Source of the DNA: a virus
Strand: one strand, 5' to 3'
Length of the DNA stretch: 39,179 nt
Virus record (IMG/VR): IMGVR_UViG_3300031885_000053
Span: 1 to 39,179 of that record
Under the pieces are notes generated by a model. That model had not been told where the DNA came from. It was given only the letters and a program-made list of their open reading frames with translations, and searched no databases. Below, one piece after another: positions 1 to 7,457 of this stretch. Within the stretch, counting starts at the first letter, position 1. Each line of letters starts with the position of its first letter. The translations under genes were made by a program, and so were the position numbers.

Positions 1-270
1 GCTGACCTGTTCCGTTCCACACCACAGGTAGACAGAACGTCCCAGCCGGGCCGATTGTTCGACGGCAAAGGCAAGCGCAAAGGTTTCCGTATCGGCCATG
101 CCTTTATCGAGATTTCGGAGGCCCGATGAGGGTCGGTTCACTTCGCCATAAGGAATATCCGCCACGACGGCGTCCACGCTCCCCGCCGGCAACTCCTTCA
201 TCACCTCCAGACAGTCGCCGCACGCAATAAGCGCCCGGCCGTCGCGGAACACATCTACCCACTCAGTCAC
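1..270 (-). CDS. DNA methyltransferase, N4/N6 type (3' end outside window)
   Basis: N-terminal part of a beta-class-like DNA amino-methyltransferase; the C-terminus lies beyond the left edge. The visible part opens with a GTG start preceded by GAGGGGAG. Motif IV reads DIPYGE at about residues 37-42, within the typical context of a CGDCLEVM stretch followed by ELPAGSVDAVVADIPY. The family transfers a methyl group from S-adenosylmethionine to an exocyclic amino group of adenine or cytosine. The N-terminus (TEWVDVFRDGRAL) matches that of the methyltransferase at 2340-3926 (TEPCDIFGDGRAV), so the two are paralogues. It is the last visible gene of the modification cluster. Target site and regulatory motifs cannot be read because the gene is cut. 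Confidence 0.88.
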   Translation of the reverse strand, partial: MTEWVDVFRDGRALIACGDCLEVMKELPAGSVDAVVADIPYGEVNRPSSGLRNLDKGMADTETFALAFAVEQSARLGRSVYLWCGTEQVS

Positions 271-290
271 AGTCTGACTCCCCTCACCTA

Positions 291-497
291 TCACCTGCAC
301 CATCTGCACCGTCCGCCCGGCGTCGCCGTCGGCTCAAGGGGCTGGGCGCATGACGAGCAGCGGCCCGGCGACGGCAACAACATGCCAAGCGCGTCGGCGC
401 GAGCCCAGAAGTTTAGGTCTGTGCATAAGAGCCAGAGGCGCTTGTTGGCGTCGCGCCATGTCTGATACTTAAGAGGCATGGGGGCGGCGTTAATCAC
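291..497 (-). CDS. small C-terminal zinc-ribbon protein
   Basis: A 68-residue protein of unknown function. The start is a GTG that overlaps the TGA stop of the radical SAM gene (GTGA), with AGGAG five bases upstream, which fits the coupling pattern of this region. An alternative start is the ATG six codons later, which lacks a good ribosome site. The only recognisable element is a Cys pair pattern at the C-terminus, CSSC then CRWC, spaced by about 14 residues and likely to bind one zinc. It sits between the radical SAM gene and the left-most methyltransferase, so it may be an accessory of the modification cluster, but nothing in the protein shows this directly. Confidence 0.62.
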   Translation of the reverse strand: MINAAPMPLKYQTWRDANKRLWLLCTDLNFWARADALGMLLPSPGRCSSCAQPLEPTATPGGRCRWCR

Positions 498-1354
498 GCT
501 GACTCCTGAGCGGCGGCGAACAGCCCCGGCTCGCCTGCTCGGTCGCTGCAGGCAAACATGGCTGCTGACCTTGTCCACTTCCGAATCAGAGCGTGCCAAG
601 CGCGTGGAACCTTTCGGACTGGCTCATTCGGTCCGCGATAGAACATGGCGAAGGGCAGCCCGCCAATCCCAAATACCCACTCAAGACGATCCTCGGCGGC
701 GCTTGGCGTGTCGCCTTCGTAACCAGCCAGAACGTAACAGCACACTTGGCGATGCCCAAGTCCTGCGCCCCTGAGCATCTTGATAGTCCGCTCGACGTGC
801 GGTTTTTCGGCGGGGATGTCATACGCTGTGTGAACCACCTGAACGCGCATTTGGCCAAGACGGTCGGCAAACCATTGTCGGCAAAGTCTCGAATCCAGTC
901 CGCCGGTAAACTTTGCCGGTCGCGGTTGTTTGTCCAGCATCGCGCAAACAGCTTCGATGTGGTCGCGGGGGCACGCGAGAAGATTGTTGTCCATGACTTC
1001 CCAGCCCGCCTTGATTTCCAAGAGTCGCAGTGCGCCCTCGCGCTGAGGCACCAGACAAAAGGGACAACGCCTGATACATCCGCGGCTGGTAATTGTAAAA
1101 CCGTGGCGTACATAGAGGCCGGGCGTGAACTCAGCAACGGCAGAACCGTAGGCTGGTCCACCAAGGGCAACAGCATATCCTTGAGAGCGCCAGAGCGCGG
1201 CCAGCCACTTACTTTTCGGCATGTCCCATCCAAATACGCAGGACACATGGACCTCATCGCACGGGACTTTCCCCAGGGGCGGCCCGCCGAAAAAGACGAG
1301 TTCGTCAATCGGCGTATATGATGTCCGTCGCGGAAACACGCGGGCGATCTTCAT
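494..1354 (-). CDS. radical SAM protein
   Basis: A 286-residue protein with the radical SAM cluster motif CX3CX2C at C93, C97 and C100 (CIRRCPFC). Members bind a 4Fe-4S cluster and cleave S-adenosylmethionine to a 5'-deoxyadenosyl radical. The N-terminal 90 residues with VPCDEVHVSCVFGWD and GYAVALGGPAYG resemble the Rossmann-like region that precedes the radical SAM core in B12-binding-type relatives, but a cobalamin motif is not clear. The C-terminus carries a tail (CSDRAGEPGLF) shared with two neighbouring methyltransferases. ATG start with GAGGAGCACCC upstream, overlapping the preceding gene's stop by ATGA. The substrate is unknown; its place among three DNA methyltransferases and a PP-loop enzyme suggests a nucleic-acid substrate (inference). 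Confidence 0.85.
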   Translation of the reverse strand: MKIARVFPRRTSYTPIDELVFFGGPPLGKVPCDEVHVSCVFGWDMPKSKWLAALWRSQGYAVALGGPAYGSAVAEFTPGLYVRHGFTITSRGCIRRCPFCLVPQREGALRLLEIKAGWEVMDNNLLACPRDHIEAVCAMLDKQPRPAKFTGGLDSRLCRQWFADRLGQMRVQVVHTAYDIPAEKPHVERTIKMLRGAGLGHRQVCCYVLAGYEGDTPSAAEDRLEWVFGIGGLPFAMFYRGPNEPVRKVPRAWHALIRKWTRSAAMFACSDRAGEPGLFAAAQESA

Positions 1355-2343
1355 GGGTGCTCCTCGAACAGCGTGCCCTCGCCCGCCCGGTCGCTGCGGG
1401 CCGTCGCGGGCCGCGCCTCGGCGTTAAGTTCTGCCAAGCGCCGCCGGTGCAGTTTAATCTGGCTCTCACGGATGTCGATGCTGATGGCGTGGCGATCGTT
1501 CTGCAGGGCCACGGCCATCGTCGTACCGCTTCCCCCGAAGGGGTCCAGAACCACGCCGCCAGGTGGGCAGAATGACTTGACGAATCGCTCGGCCAGGATT
1601 TCAGGGAACGGGGCTTCGTTCTCGTGCGCCAGTTTGCTACCCATGACGCCGCCGCCGACGTTGCAACGAATGAGGTTGCCGGGATTGGCGAGGACGGGTA
1701 CGGCATAGAGGCCGTCGCGGGCGCGATCGCCGTTTGGCTTGCGGCGCGTCTGGACCTTGTGGCTCGGCCGCTTACCCTTCGACCGCACAACTCCGCCGGG
1801 GTCAACCACGGTGGCCCCAGAGTCAATGCTGTGCCCCCACTGGTTCACCCTCGCCCCGCTCGACAACCGATTCGCCATTTCTCCGCCTGGCCCCCACTTC
1901 GGCGGATGCCCGCAAGCCGTGTTGTCGCTCCACGGCAACTTGCCGCCGTTCGTAGCACAGATGATGAACTCATAGTCGTTTCTGAACCAGTCCGGCCCGC
2001 CGCTGCCGGGGATGCCTACCCGACAGAACGCCGGCGGCTTGCGCAGGCATACACCTGCCCGATGCAGGTCCGCCATCAAGAGGGCGGGCGTTGCCGACCA
2101 TTGAAAGTGCCGCGTCCGCCCCTCGACCACGAACGCCACCAGCCCCTTGCACACGCGCAGGCTGGCCCGCGTGACGGCCACCATCCAGTCAACCCACGCT
2201 TGGCCGGAGAGGTTGAACCCGATACCGTAAGTTCTCGCGGCCTCGTAGGGCGGGCTGCCGAAAACAAGGTCCACGCTACCTGGCGCCATGCCGGCCAGAA
2301 CTTGTAGGCAGTCGCCGCAGACAAGTTGCGTGCGGTCGGTCAC
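1351..2343 (-). CDS. DNA methyltransferase, N4/N6 type
   Basis: A complete 330-residue amino-methyltransferase with motif IV first (SPPY, residues 30-33) and the SAM-binding motif I near the C-terminus (DPFGGSGTT, 267-275). This circular order is that of the beta class. It should methylate adenine N6 or cytosine N4 in a specific sequence, either to protect phage DNA or as an orphan modifier; no cognate restriction gene is visible. GTG start with AAGGAGAGACC upstream, overlapping the stop of the next methyltransferase by GTGA. The last 16 residues (ARSDRAGEGTLFEEHP) form an extension after the catalytic fold that recurs in the two flanking genes. Confidence 0.93.
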   Translation of the reverse strand: MTDRTQLVCGDCLQVLAGMAPGSVDLVFGSPPYEAARTYGIGFNLSGQAWVDWMVAVTRASLRVCKGLVAFVVEGRTRHFQWSATPALLMADLHRAGVCLRKPPAFCRVGIPGSGGPDWFRNDYEFIICATNGGKLPWSDNTACGHPPKWGPGGEMANRLSSGARVNQWGHSIDSGATVVDPGGVVRSKGKRPSHKVQTRRKPNGDRARDGLYAVPVLANPGNLIRCNVGGGVMGSKLAHENEAPFPEILAERFVKSFCPPGGVVLDPFGGSGTTMAVALQNDRHAISIDIRESQIKLHRRRLAELNAEARPATARSDRAGEGTLFEEHP

Positions 2344-3926
2344 GGTCTCTCCTTCCCCTCCGTGAACAGCGGCGCGTCATCGGCCTTCTCGCTCCGGGCC
2401 GTCGCCGGCGCCACGGCCCGCTTGATCCTGTCCACGGCCAAGTCGATGTATTCGGGCTTCAACTCGATCCCGACGGCGCGGCGGCCGAGTTGCAGGGCCA
2501 CGGCGGCCGTCGTGCCGCTGCCGAGAAAGGGATCAAGGACCGTGCACGGTACGGGGGCAAGAGAACAGCCACAGCCAGCCTCCCAGCCAGTCGATCCAGG
2601 GCCTGGCAAGGGGTTGTCGTGATCAGCCCCGGTGGCCCTTGCTGCCCGCGTCCGGTCCCATAGGCGACGCGATGCTGCTTGTTTATCCAGCGCGACGGCC
2701 TTGCCGGTTGTCTCGCCGCCACACGAGCAGCCGGGACGCCAGCCGAGGGTCTTCGGGGGGGCGTACTCGGCGTAATAGGTATCGTGCTGAAGGGCGTTTG
2801 AGTTGTCGTGGCCGCGGGTGAGCCTTCCTGTCGGATCAGAGTTCCAGTCGCCGTATTGTTTGCGTTCCACCACGCGCCGCCACGGCGCGCCGCACGTGGG
2901 GCAGCAGCCCTTCTCGGAACTTCCTGCCTTGATGCAAGGTGACACGAGGCCCGGCGGGAAGGTGGCGAAGTGTGCCTCCTTATATGGGGCCGGGTTGACG
3001 ATGAATGCCAGCGGCCCGTCGCCCTCGTCGTACAGGCCCCGAAAGGACTCGAAGAACCAGTCAGAGTTGCGGCGGGAGCGGCCGCCATCGTTGCCCCAAA
3101 TGCGTTCGGGCGTCTCCCACTGCGAATGACCACCCCTATCCATCGGTCCGACGGCGCGTTCGACACCGCGAACATTACCCATTGCGTGCGGAGCCGTTTG
3201 CCGTCGCATCCGCACCGCCTCGCCGTCATAGAAGTATCTACTGTCCTTGGTGAGCAGGAACACGTACTCGACCGCCGACGTTGGCCGGTCGTTGGCGCTT
3301 TCTGGCATGGCGGAACGCTTGAGCCAGGGGCAGGCGGCGCGCAGCCACCAGCCGTCCGCCTGAAGGGCGAAGGCGAGACGCCAGGCCATGCCGACGAGGT
3401 CCTTGGGCTTGAGGCCGCTTGTGCCGCGACCTTGCCGGCGAGGGTATCCCTGCTCCTGTTCGTTTTTGTTTCCACTCCATCCACCCCACTTGGTGTCGGA
3501 ACAGTACACGTCACCTTCATTCAGCCACAGCGTGCCGTCGCTTCTCAGCACTCGTTTTACTTCGCGGAATACCTCGACCATCTTTTCCACGTACTCCGCC
3601 GGCGTGGCCTCAAGTCCCAACTGGGCGTCGATGCGGCGGGCGCCGCACTTGCCGCACACGGCGCGGGCTTGATGGCCAGCCGAGCCAGCGTTGCTCAGTT
3701 GCTTGCCAGACACTGGCGTGTCGGTCTCAAACCGGCCCACCTTGTGCCCGCACTTCGCGTCGCCGCCCTCCCACGTCGCCGTGCCGTAGTCCCGGAGGCC
3801 CCAGTACGGAGGCGAGGTCACCACCATGTGAACTGACTCGTCGGCCATGCCCCGCAGGCCGTCCATCACGTCGCCCTGGTGGAGCACCGCCCGGCCGTCG
3901 CCGAAGATGTCGCAAGGTTCAGTCAA
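2340..3926 (-). CDS. DNA methyltransferase, N4/N6 type, with zinc-ribbon insertions
   Basis: About 528 residues. Motif IV is SPPYWGLRDYG near residues 38-48 and the SAM-binding motif DPFLGSGTT is near 465-473, giving the beta-class order. Between them lies a long region with several Cys pairs (CGKC near 91, CCPTC near 342, CSC near 400, CGC near 452), which looks like one or more zinc ribbons inserted into the target-recognition part. I chose the TTG start at 3926 because AGGAGAG lies just upstream and the resulting N-terminus aligns with the paralogue at 1-270; an upstream GTG at 3941 lacks a ribosome site. Ends in the shared tail (ARSEKADDAPLFTE). No restriction partner is visible. Confidence 0.92.
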   Translation of the reverse strand: MTEPCDIFGDGRAVLHQGDVMDGLRGMADESVHMVVTSPPYWGLRDYGTATWEGGDAKCGHKVGRFETDTPVSGKQLSNAGSAGHQARAVCGKCGARRIDAQLGLEATPAEYVEKMVEVFREVKRVLRSDGTLWLNEGDVYCSDTKWGGWSGNKNEQEQGYPRRQGRGTSGLKPKDLVGMAWRLAFALQADGWWLRAACPWLKRSAMPESANDRPTSAVEYVFLLTKDSRYFYDGEAVRMRRQTAPHAMGNVRGVERAVGPMDRGGHSQWETPERIWGNDGGRSRRNSDWFFESFRGLYDEGDGPLAFIVNPAPYKEAHFATFPPGLVSPCIKAGSSEKGCCPTCGAPWRRVVERKQYGDWNSDPTGRLTRGHDNSNALQHDTYYAEYAPPKTLGWRPGCSCGGETTGKAVALDKQAASRRLWDRTRAARATGADHDNPLPGPGSTGWEAGCGCSLAPVPCTVLDPFLGSGTTAAVALQLGRRAVGIELKPEYIDLAVDRIKRAVAPATARSEKADDAPLFTEGKERP

Positions 3927-4001
3927 CGCCTCTCTCCTCACGCCCGCCCGTCCGCGTCGATCATCGCCCGCGTCGCCCCTGGGCGATCCTGCGGCCGCCG
4001 G

Positions 4002-4196
4002 TTATGGTTCTTTCAGTGCCGCCTCGTCCCAGGCGTACCCGCACCGGCGGCAGGTTCGTTCCAGGACCGCAACTCGCACCTCTTCCAGGTACTGAGTGTT
4101 CGGTTTCAGCCGCAGTGAACCCGCGGGCTGAAACTCCGTGGCCACATCGGCATATCCGCACTTGGCGCACGTCGCTTTGGGGTTAAACGGTTTCAT
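4002..4196 (-). CDS. small zinc-ribbon protein
   Basis: A 64-residue protein with two Cys pairs, CAKC at about residues 10-13 and CRRC at about 49-52, the layout of a single treble-clef or zinc-ribbon domain. ATG start with TGAGGAGAACCC directly upstream; the TGAGGAG also contains the stop of the TGA-interrupted gene before it. It may act as an adaptor or DNA-binding accessory to the adjacent methyltransferases, but no function can be assigned. The 75-bp spacer to the next gene shows no feature I can name. Confidence 0.72.
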   Translation of the reverse strand: MKPFNPKATCAKCGYADVATEFQPAGSLRLKPNTQYLEEVRVAVLERTCRRCGYAWDEAALKEP

Positions 4197-4205
4197 GGGT
4201 TCTCC

Positions 4206-4433
4206 TCAAAAGTCGCTTTCGTACCACTGGGCCTCCAGCAATGCCGTCTCGTAGAGCGCCACAACCTCCGCCAGGTCCGCGGCCGCGCTCTTGAGTACCG
4301 ACGCCGCCCCGTCCGTGCGGTTGCGGGCTTCCTTGAGTTTTCACGCGACCATCGCGGCCCCAAGCGCGGCCCGCTCGGCGGCGCTCGGCTGCGGCTCGGT
4401 GGGGCAAGGGGCGGAGAGGGGCGTGTCGGTCAT
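4206..4433 (-). pseudogene. 75-codon gene interrupted by one in-frame TGA
   Basis: A reading frame opens with ATG at 4433, overlapping the preceding stop by ATGA, and runs 30 codons to a TGA at 4341-4343. It then continues in the same frame for 44 codons to a TGA at 4206-4208. Both halves look coding: the first ends AALGAAMVA and the second starts KLKEARNRTDGAASVL and runs on as a helix-forming, Ala/Glu-rich stretch. No frameshift is needed. A CGA-to-TGA change would restore an intact helical protein. A GTG at the internal TGA leads only into a Gly/Arg-rich shadow frame. It may be a nonsense mutation, a sequencing error or readthrough; function unknown. Confidence 0.6.
4394..4414. repeat. 21-bp direct repeat, copy 1 (partner at 5212-5232)
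   Basis: An identical 21-bp stretch (starts GCTCGGTGGGG, ends AAGGGGCGG) lies at the 5' ends of two adjacent genes, the TGA-interrupted gene and the PAPS-reductase-like gene. Both proteins therefore begin with the same motif (APCPTE then QP). It looks like a local duplication of a gene start. Confidence 0.8.
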
Positions 4434-5236
4434 ACTCCACACATCCCTTCGCAGTCCACCCATCCCTGCCCTACGAGTAGCGGCTCATCGGCCTCGATCT
4501 TCGCCTCCGCCAAGGGCACGCGCTGGGAATGAACAAAGACCATACCGCGGATGCCTTTGAGGTTGTTGCGCATCAAGACATCCATCCGGCACGCCTCTTG
4601 CCAACTCGCTGGGTCCAAGTCTCTCATGCGCTGCCACTCGACATTGCACCGGAATGGGCAATAGACACAAGCCGACCGTGGCGGGATCGGATGTCCGTGT
4701 GAGATCATCCAGCGCTTGCAGTCTTGGCGGGTGATATTCCGGTCCACCAACGGATGCTCATGTGTGACCCACTTCACTGGAGAGGGCGTTGCTCGCCTGA
4801 CTTCGTCGGCAGAGATTCCCCGAATCAGAATGCACCGCTGGTTCCTCGCCATCAGTCCCCGGGCCTTGTGGCGTAGGGGTCGAATCTTAAACCTCTCTGT
4901 GCACACCCGGCGCAACATCCCTCGCGTTCCATCGGGGTTGATTGTGAACAGGGGGGGCAAGGGCGCGCTTTGTTCGCCGCGGCAAGACTGTTCCAGTGCC
5001 GCAGTCAATCCGTCCCCGTGTTGCACCTTCGCGAATGGCATTCCCATCTTCGACAGCAAGTAAGAGAGCCAGTGGTAGACCGCCTCCGGTTCGGCACAGG
5101 TATCCGCAAAGATGGCAATGTCCGCCCGTTCGATCTCGCCGGCCTGCATCATCATCGCAAGGGTTGACGATTGGACACCGGCACCGAGGGCCAGGACTCT
5201 GAGGGGCTGCAGCTCGGTGGGGCAAGGGGCGGTCAT
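4430..5236 (-). CDS. PAPS-reductase-like PP-loop ATP pyrophosphatase
   Basis: A 268-residue member of the phosphoadenosine phosphosulfate reductase/adenine nucleotide alpha-hydrolase family. The PP-loop appears as LGAGVQSSTLAM at residues 17-28, a variant of SGGxDS. Four Cys (C112, C173, C190 and C193, the last two as CVYC) could hold an iron-sulfur cluster, as in sulfur-transferring relatives. Known family roles range from sulfate assimilation to tRNA thiolation and DNA phosphorothioation (DndC). Phage copies are common but mostly uncharacterised. Its position directly upstream of the methyltransferase and radical SAM cluster favours nucleic-acid modification over assimilation (inference). 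ATG start at 5236. Confidence 0.86.
   Translation of the reverse strand: MTAPCPTELQPLRVLALGAGVQSSTLAMMMQAGEIERADIAIFADTCAEPEAVYHWLSYLLSKMGMPFAKVQHGDGLTAALEQSCRGEQSAPLPPLFTINPDGTRGMLRRVCTERFKIRPLRHKARGLMARNQRCILIRGISADEVRRATPSPVKWVTHEHPLVDRNITRQDCKRWMISHGHPIPPRSACVYCPFRCNVEWQRMRDLDPASWQEACRMDVLMRNNLKGIRGMVFVHSQRVPLAEAKIEADEPLLVGQGWVDCEGMCGV
5212..5232. repeat. 21-bp direct repeat, copy 2 (partner at 4394-4414)
   Basis: Second exact copy, at codons 2-8 of the PAPS-reductase-like gene. See the entry at 4394-4414. Confidence 0.8.
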
Positions 5237-5239
5237 GGG

Positions 5240-5569
5240 CTAATACCTCTTTCCGCCGTGTTTCATCGGTCGGTCGGCATTGAACTTCATCTTGGCCAAG
5301 ATCGCCTCTGCCACGCGGTATCCTCGAGCTTGGCCGTGGTCCATGACGCGAATCACCACGTCAGCCATTTCTTCTTCTACGCCGGAGAATTCGGGGATGT
5401 GGTCACTAGGCGGATTGCCGTGTCTGTACGCTTCCAGCGCCTCGCTGAGTTCAGAATGAGTTAGCGCGATGAAGCGCGTCTCATCTTGAAAACTATCGAA
5501 GCTCTTGGCTCTTGCGTTGGCCAAGACCTGAGTCGCCAGAAGGTTCCAGCACTCAACGAAGTCGCTCAT
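5240..5569 (-). CDS. MazG-like nucleotide pyrophosphohydrolase
   Basis: About 109 residues with the all-alpha NTP pyrophosphohydrolase signature: an EELSEA-like helix (THSELSEALEAYRHG), a linker, then EEEMADVVIRVMD. The Glu and Asp residues of these two helices bind Mg2+ in this superfamily, which hydrolyses (d)NTPs to monophosphates. In phages such enzymes adjust the dNTP pool or counter (p)ppGpp signalling. The ATG at 5569 has GGAG nine bases upstream; an in-frame ATG at 5584 would add five residues but has a weaker site. It ends three bases before the PAPS-reductase-like gene. The 57-60 bp upstream spacer holds nothing recognisable. Confidence 0.85.
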   Translation of the reverse strand: MSDFVECWNLLATQVLANARAKSFDSFQDETRFIALTHSELSEALEAYRHGNPPSDHIPEFSGVEEEMADVVIRVMDHGQARGYRVAEAILAKMKFNADRPMKHGGKRY

Positions 5570-5641
5570 GCTTTCGCTCTCCATTTCCGCAGGCCCCCGA
5601 CCGCGAGGACTACGCGCCCTAGCCCGGTTATTGGCAGGCCG

Positions 5642-6382
5642 TCACCCTCTCGCTGCCGTCCCTTCCTGTGCCTCAATCCAATCCGACACATCCTTGCCCT
5701 CGCCCGGCAACTCTAGCACCCACACCTCTCTCGCCACGCCCACCAGCTGCGCCGCCACGTCTTGTGCATGTGCCTGGCCGGCGTCGTCTTTGTCCGGGAT
5801 AATGCAGACGCGGCGGCCGGCAAGAGCAGCCCAAGTGCTTAGCCGACTCCATTTGCCGGCGCCACCGGGATTACACGTAGCGATGAGACCCAACGCCGCC
5901 ACGGCGTCGGCGTCTTTTTCGCCCTCGACGATGAACGCCCACTGGGCAGGATCGGCAGCAAGCAACTCAGGTAGGCGATAGAGGACGCGCGACACGCCTT
6001 TGAGATCCCACAGCCAAGCCCCCGCCCCGTCGGGCCGCCGCTGGCGAAAGCCCTTGGGCTTGAACCTGACCACCTGATACAAGAGCGTGCCGTCTTGGCT
6101 GCGGTAATCGTACGTGGCGACGATCTCGCCGAGCGGGCCGGCGCCCTTGGCGCGCTTCTCACGGGGCGGGAACAGGGCAGCCATGCGCAAGCCAAGGGCC
6201 TGGACGATAGCGATGGCGCCACAGCCGGCAAAACAGTGCAAAAGCACGCGGCCGTCGGCACCGCGAGAGACAGATAGGCTGGCGTGGGCGTCCTCGTGGG
6301 CGGGGCAGCGGGCCTCCCAAGAGTTGCCCTGAGCCCGGACGCCCTGGAGGCGCGACAAGATGTCGGCGACGGGATCAGTCAC
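5642..6382 (-). CDS. primase-like protein (CHC2 zinc finger and TOPRIM)
   Basis: A 246-residue phage primase-type protein. The N-terminus has the primase zinc-binding pattern (CPAH at residues 26-29, then HCFAGC at 49-54). A middle segment leads to a TOPRIM domain with the conserved Glu in VEGEKDADA (152-160) and the DxD-type motif in PDKDDAG (196-202). Together these are the hallmarks of DnaG-like and phage primase-helicase N-terminal parts. No helicase domain is fused, so it may work with the separate SF2 helicase at 15643-17313 or with a helicase outside the window. GTG start overlapping the upstream stop by GTGA, with AGAAGG upstream. Confidence 0.88.
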   Translation of the reverse strand: MTDPVADILSRLQGVRAQGNSWEARCPAHEDAHASLSVSRGADGRVLLHCFAGCGAIAIVQALGLRMAALFPPREKRAKGAGPLGEIVATYDYRSQDGTLLYQVVRFKPKGFRQRRPDGAGAWLWDLKGVSRVLYRLPELLAADPAQWAFIVEGEKDADAVAALGLIATCNPGGAGKWSRLSTWAALAGRRVCIIPDKDDAGQAHAQDVAAQLVGVAREVWVLELPGEGKDVSDWIEAQEGTAARG

Positions 6383-7020
6383 GGGGTTACCTTCTTGGTG
6401 GCGGCGTAGGCGGCCAGGGCCTTGTCGATGGCGTCGGCCCAGGCGCGGAGATCGCGCTGCGCCTCTGGATCAGTTGTCATGCCCGCCGCCAGTAATCGCA
6501 GGTGACCCGCCGCCGGCATCGCCTTCGCCAACCGCTCTGCCTCGGCCCAACCCTGCTCGCCGTGGGCCTTGGCGGCGTTTGCCTTCTCGGCGAACTCGCG
6601 CCACAACTTACCCATTTCTTCAAGCGTCCACTTCCCCGTGGCGTCCCGCCACGTCGTGTCGTTGACGACCGCCCACGCCTCTGCGGAGTCTAGGCCACCG
6701 CGTTCGGCAAGGCTGGCAAGCGACTGAAAATGATTCCGGTGCGCTTGGGCCTCATGCGGTGCCATCACGGACCATGGCACGGTAGGACCGCCTTGGATGG
6801 GAAATATCCTCCCAGCCGCCCGCAGTTCCCCGATGCGCGCCTTGGCGGCGGCGAGTTGACGCTCCTCACATCGGCGGGATATGGCCGCGCTCCAGTGCCA
6901 AGGCCCGGCATCTCGCGGCCATTGCCAACACAGACGACCGCATTCGGTGCGGACTTCCCAGTTCCCATCCATCTTGACGACTTCCGCCCCGCAGTCGGGG
7001 CAATTCTCTGGCTCAGGCAT
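6379..7020 (-). CDS. zinc-ribbon protein, 213 aa
   Basis: Unknown function. The N-terminal ~55 residues form a zinc-ribbon module (CPDCGAEVV, then ECGR, WQW and RRCEERQLAA) that recurs in the proteins at 7208-7432 and 9893-11887. The rest is helical and Ala-rich, with no catalytic motif. The ATG at 7020 is preceded by a strong GGAGGTGGAAC; upstream in-frame starts are not needed. It overlaps the preceding small gene by 8 bp and the primase start by 4 bp, so it is probably translated as one block with the primase. Confidence 0.75.
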   Translation of the reverse strand: MPEPENCPDCGAEVVKMDGNWEVRTECGRLCWQWPRDAGPWHWSAAISRRCEERQLAAAKARIGELRAAGRIFPIQGGPTVPWSVMAPHEAQAHRNHFQSLASLAERGGLDSAEAWAVVNDTTWRDATGKWTLEEMGKLWREFAEKANAAKAHGEQGWAEAERLAKAMPAAGHLRLLAAGMTTDPEAQRDLRAWADAIDKALAAYAATKKVTP

Positions 7021-7195
7021 GTTCCACCTCCACAAGACGCGCCCACCCTATGGCCCGCGCCAATTTCTTCGCACATGAAACGCCGTCCTTTTCGTCGTCG
7101 AACTCCACGATCTTGCCGTCCCTGTCTTCAAGGGGAATCTCAATTCTGGTTCCCGGTTTCCGCCACAAGACCTTCCAGCGTTTTGGTTCAGCCAT
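7013..7195 (-). CDS. small hypothetical protein, 60 aa
   Basis: A short basic/acidic protein beginning MAEPKRWKVLWRKPGTR with a DGKIVEFDDEKDG segment, suggesting a small beta-rich fold. The ribosome site AAGGAGGGCGAAC before the ATG is close to ideal. It overlaps the next zinc-ribbon gene by 8 bp. No family is recognised. Confidence 0.72.
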   Translation of the reverse strand: MAEPKRWKVLWRKPGTRIEIPLEDRDGKIVEFDDEKDGVSCAKKLARAIGWARLVEVEHA

Positions 7196-7207
7196 GTTCG
7201 CCCTCCT

Positions 7208-7432
7208 TCAAATTTTGCTTTGCCTCCTGCCGCAGCATCTTCGGTACTGCCTACCCGATCCGCACGGGCAACGGTCCCTGCGCCGTATGCCGGCCAATGC
7301 CCGTCGCTCCCTTGGTTTCGGCATGGTATCCATGCACGCCACCATCGCGGTCAAGGCAGCAACAGACAGTCTCCTCTTGGTGCTCACGACTTCCGCCCCG
7401 CAGTCTGGGCACTTCGTCGGCGTCTCGGGCAT
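7208..7432 (-). CDS. zinc-ribbon protein with C-terminal SEC-C motif
   Basis: A 74-residue protein with two zinc-binding elements. The N-terminus, MPETPTKCPDCGAEVV, is the ribbon shared with two neighbours. The C-terminus, DRCPCGSGRQYRRCCG, is a SEC-C motif, known from the end of SecA and from many unrelated proteins where it binds zinc and contacts partner proteins. ATG at 7432 with GGGAGATTCTG upstream. The middle (about 30 residues) is basic. It is probably an adaptor; partner unknown. Confidence 0.76.
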   Translation of the reverse strand: MPETPTKCPDCGAEVVSTKRRLSVAALTAMVACMDTMPKPRERRALAGIRRRDRCPCGSGRQYRRCCGRRQSKI

Positions 7433-7457
7433 CAGAATCTCCCTTCGTACCCCCTGT

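Noticed and set aside
3419-4186. Plus-strand frame of 255 codons over the methyltransferase start
   Set aside because: Antisense to the methyltransferase and zinc-ribbon gene; Arg/Pro-rich shadow product.
4206-4433. Genome-wide TGA recoding suggested by the in-frame TGA
   Set aside because: Dozens of other genes here end at TGA, often in NTGA overlaps, so TGA is an ordinary stop.
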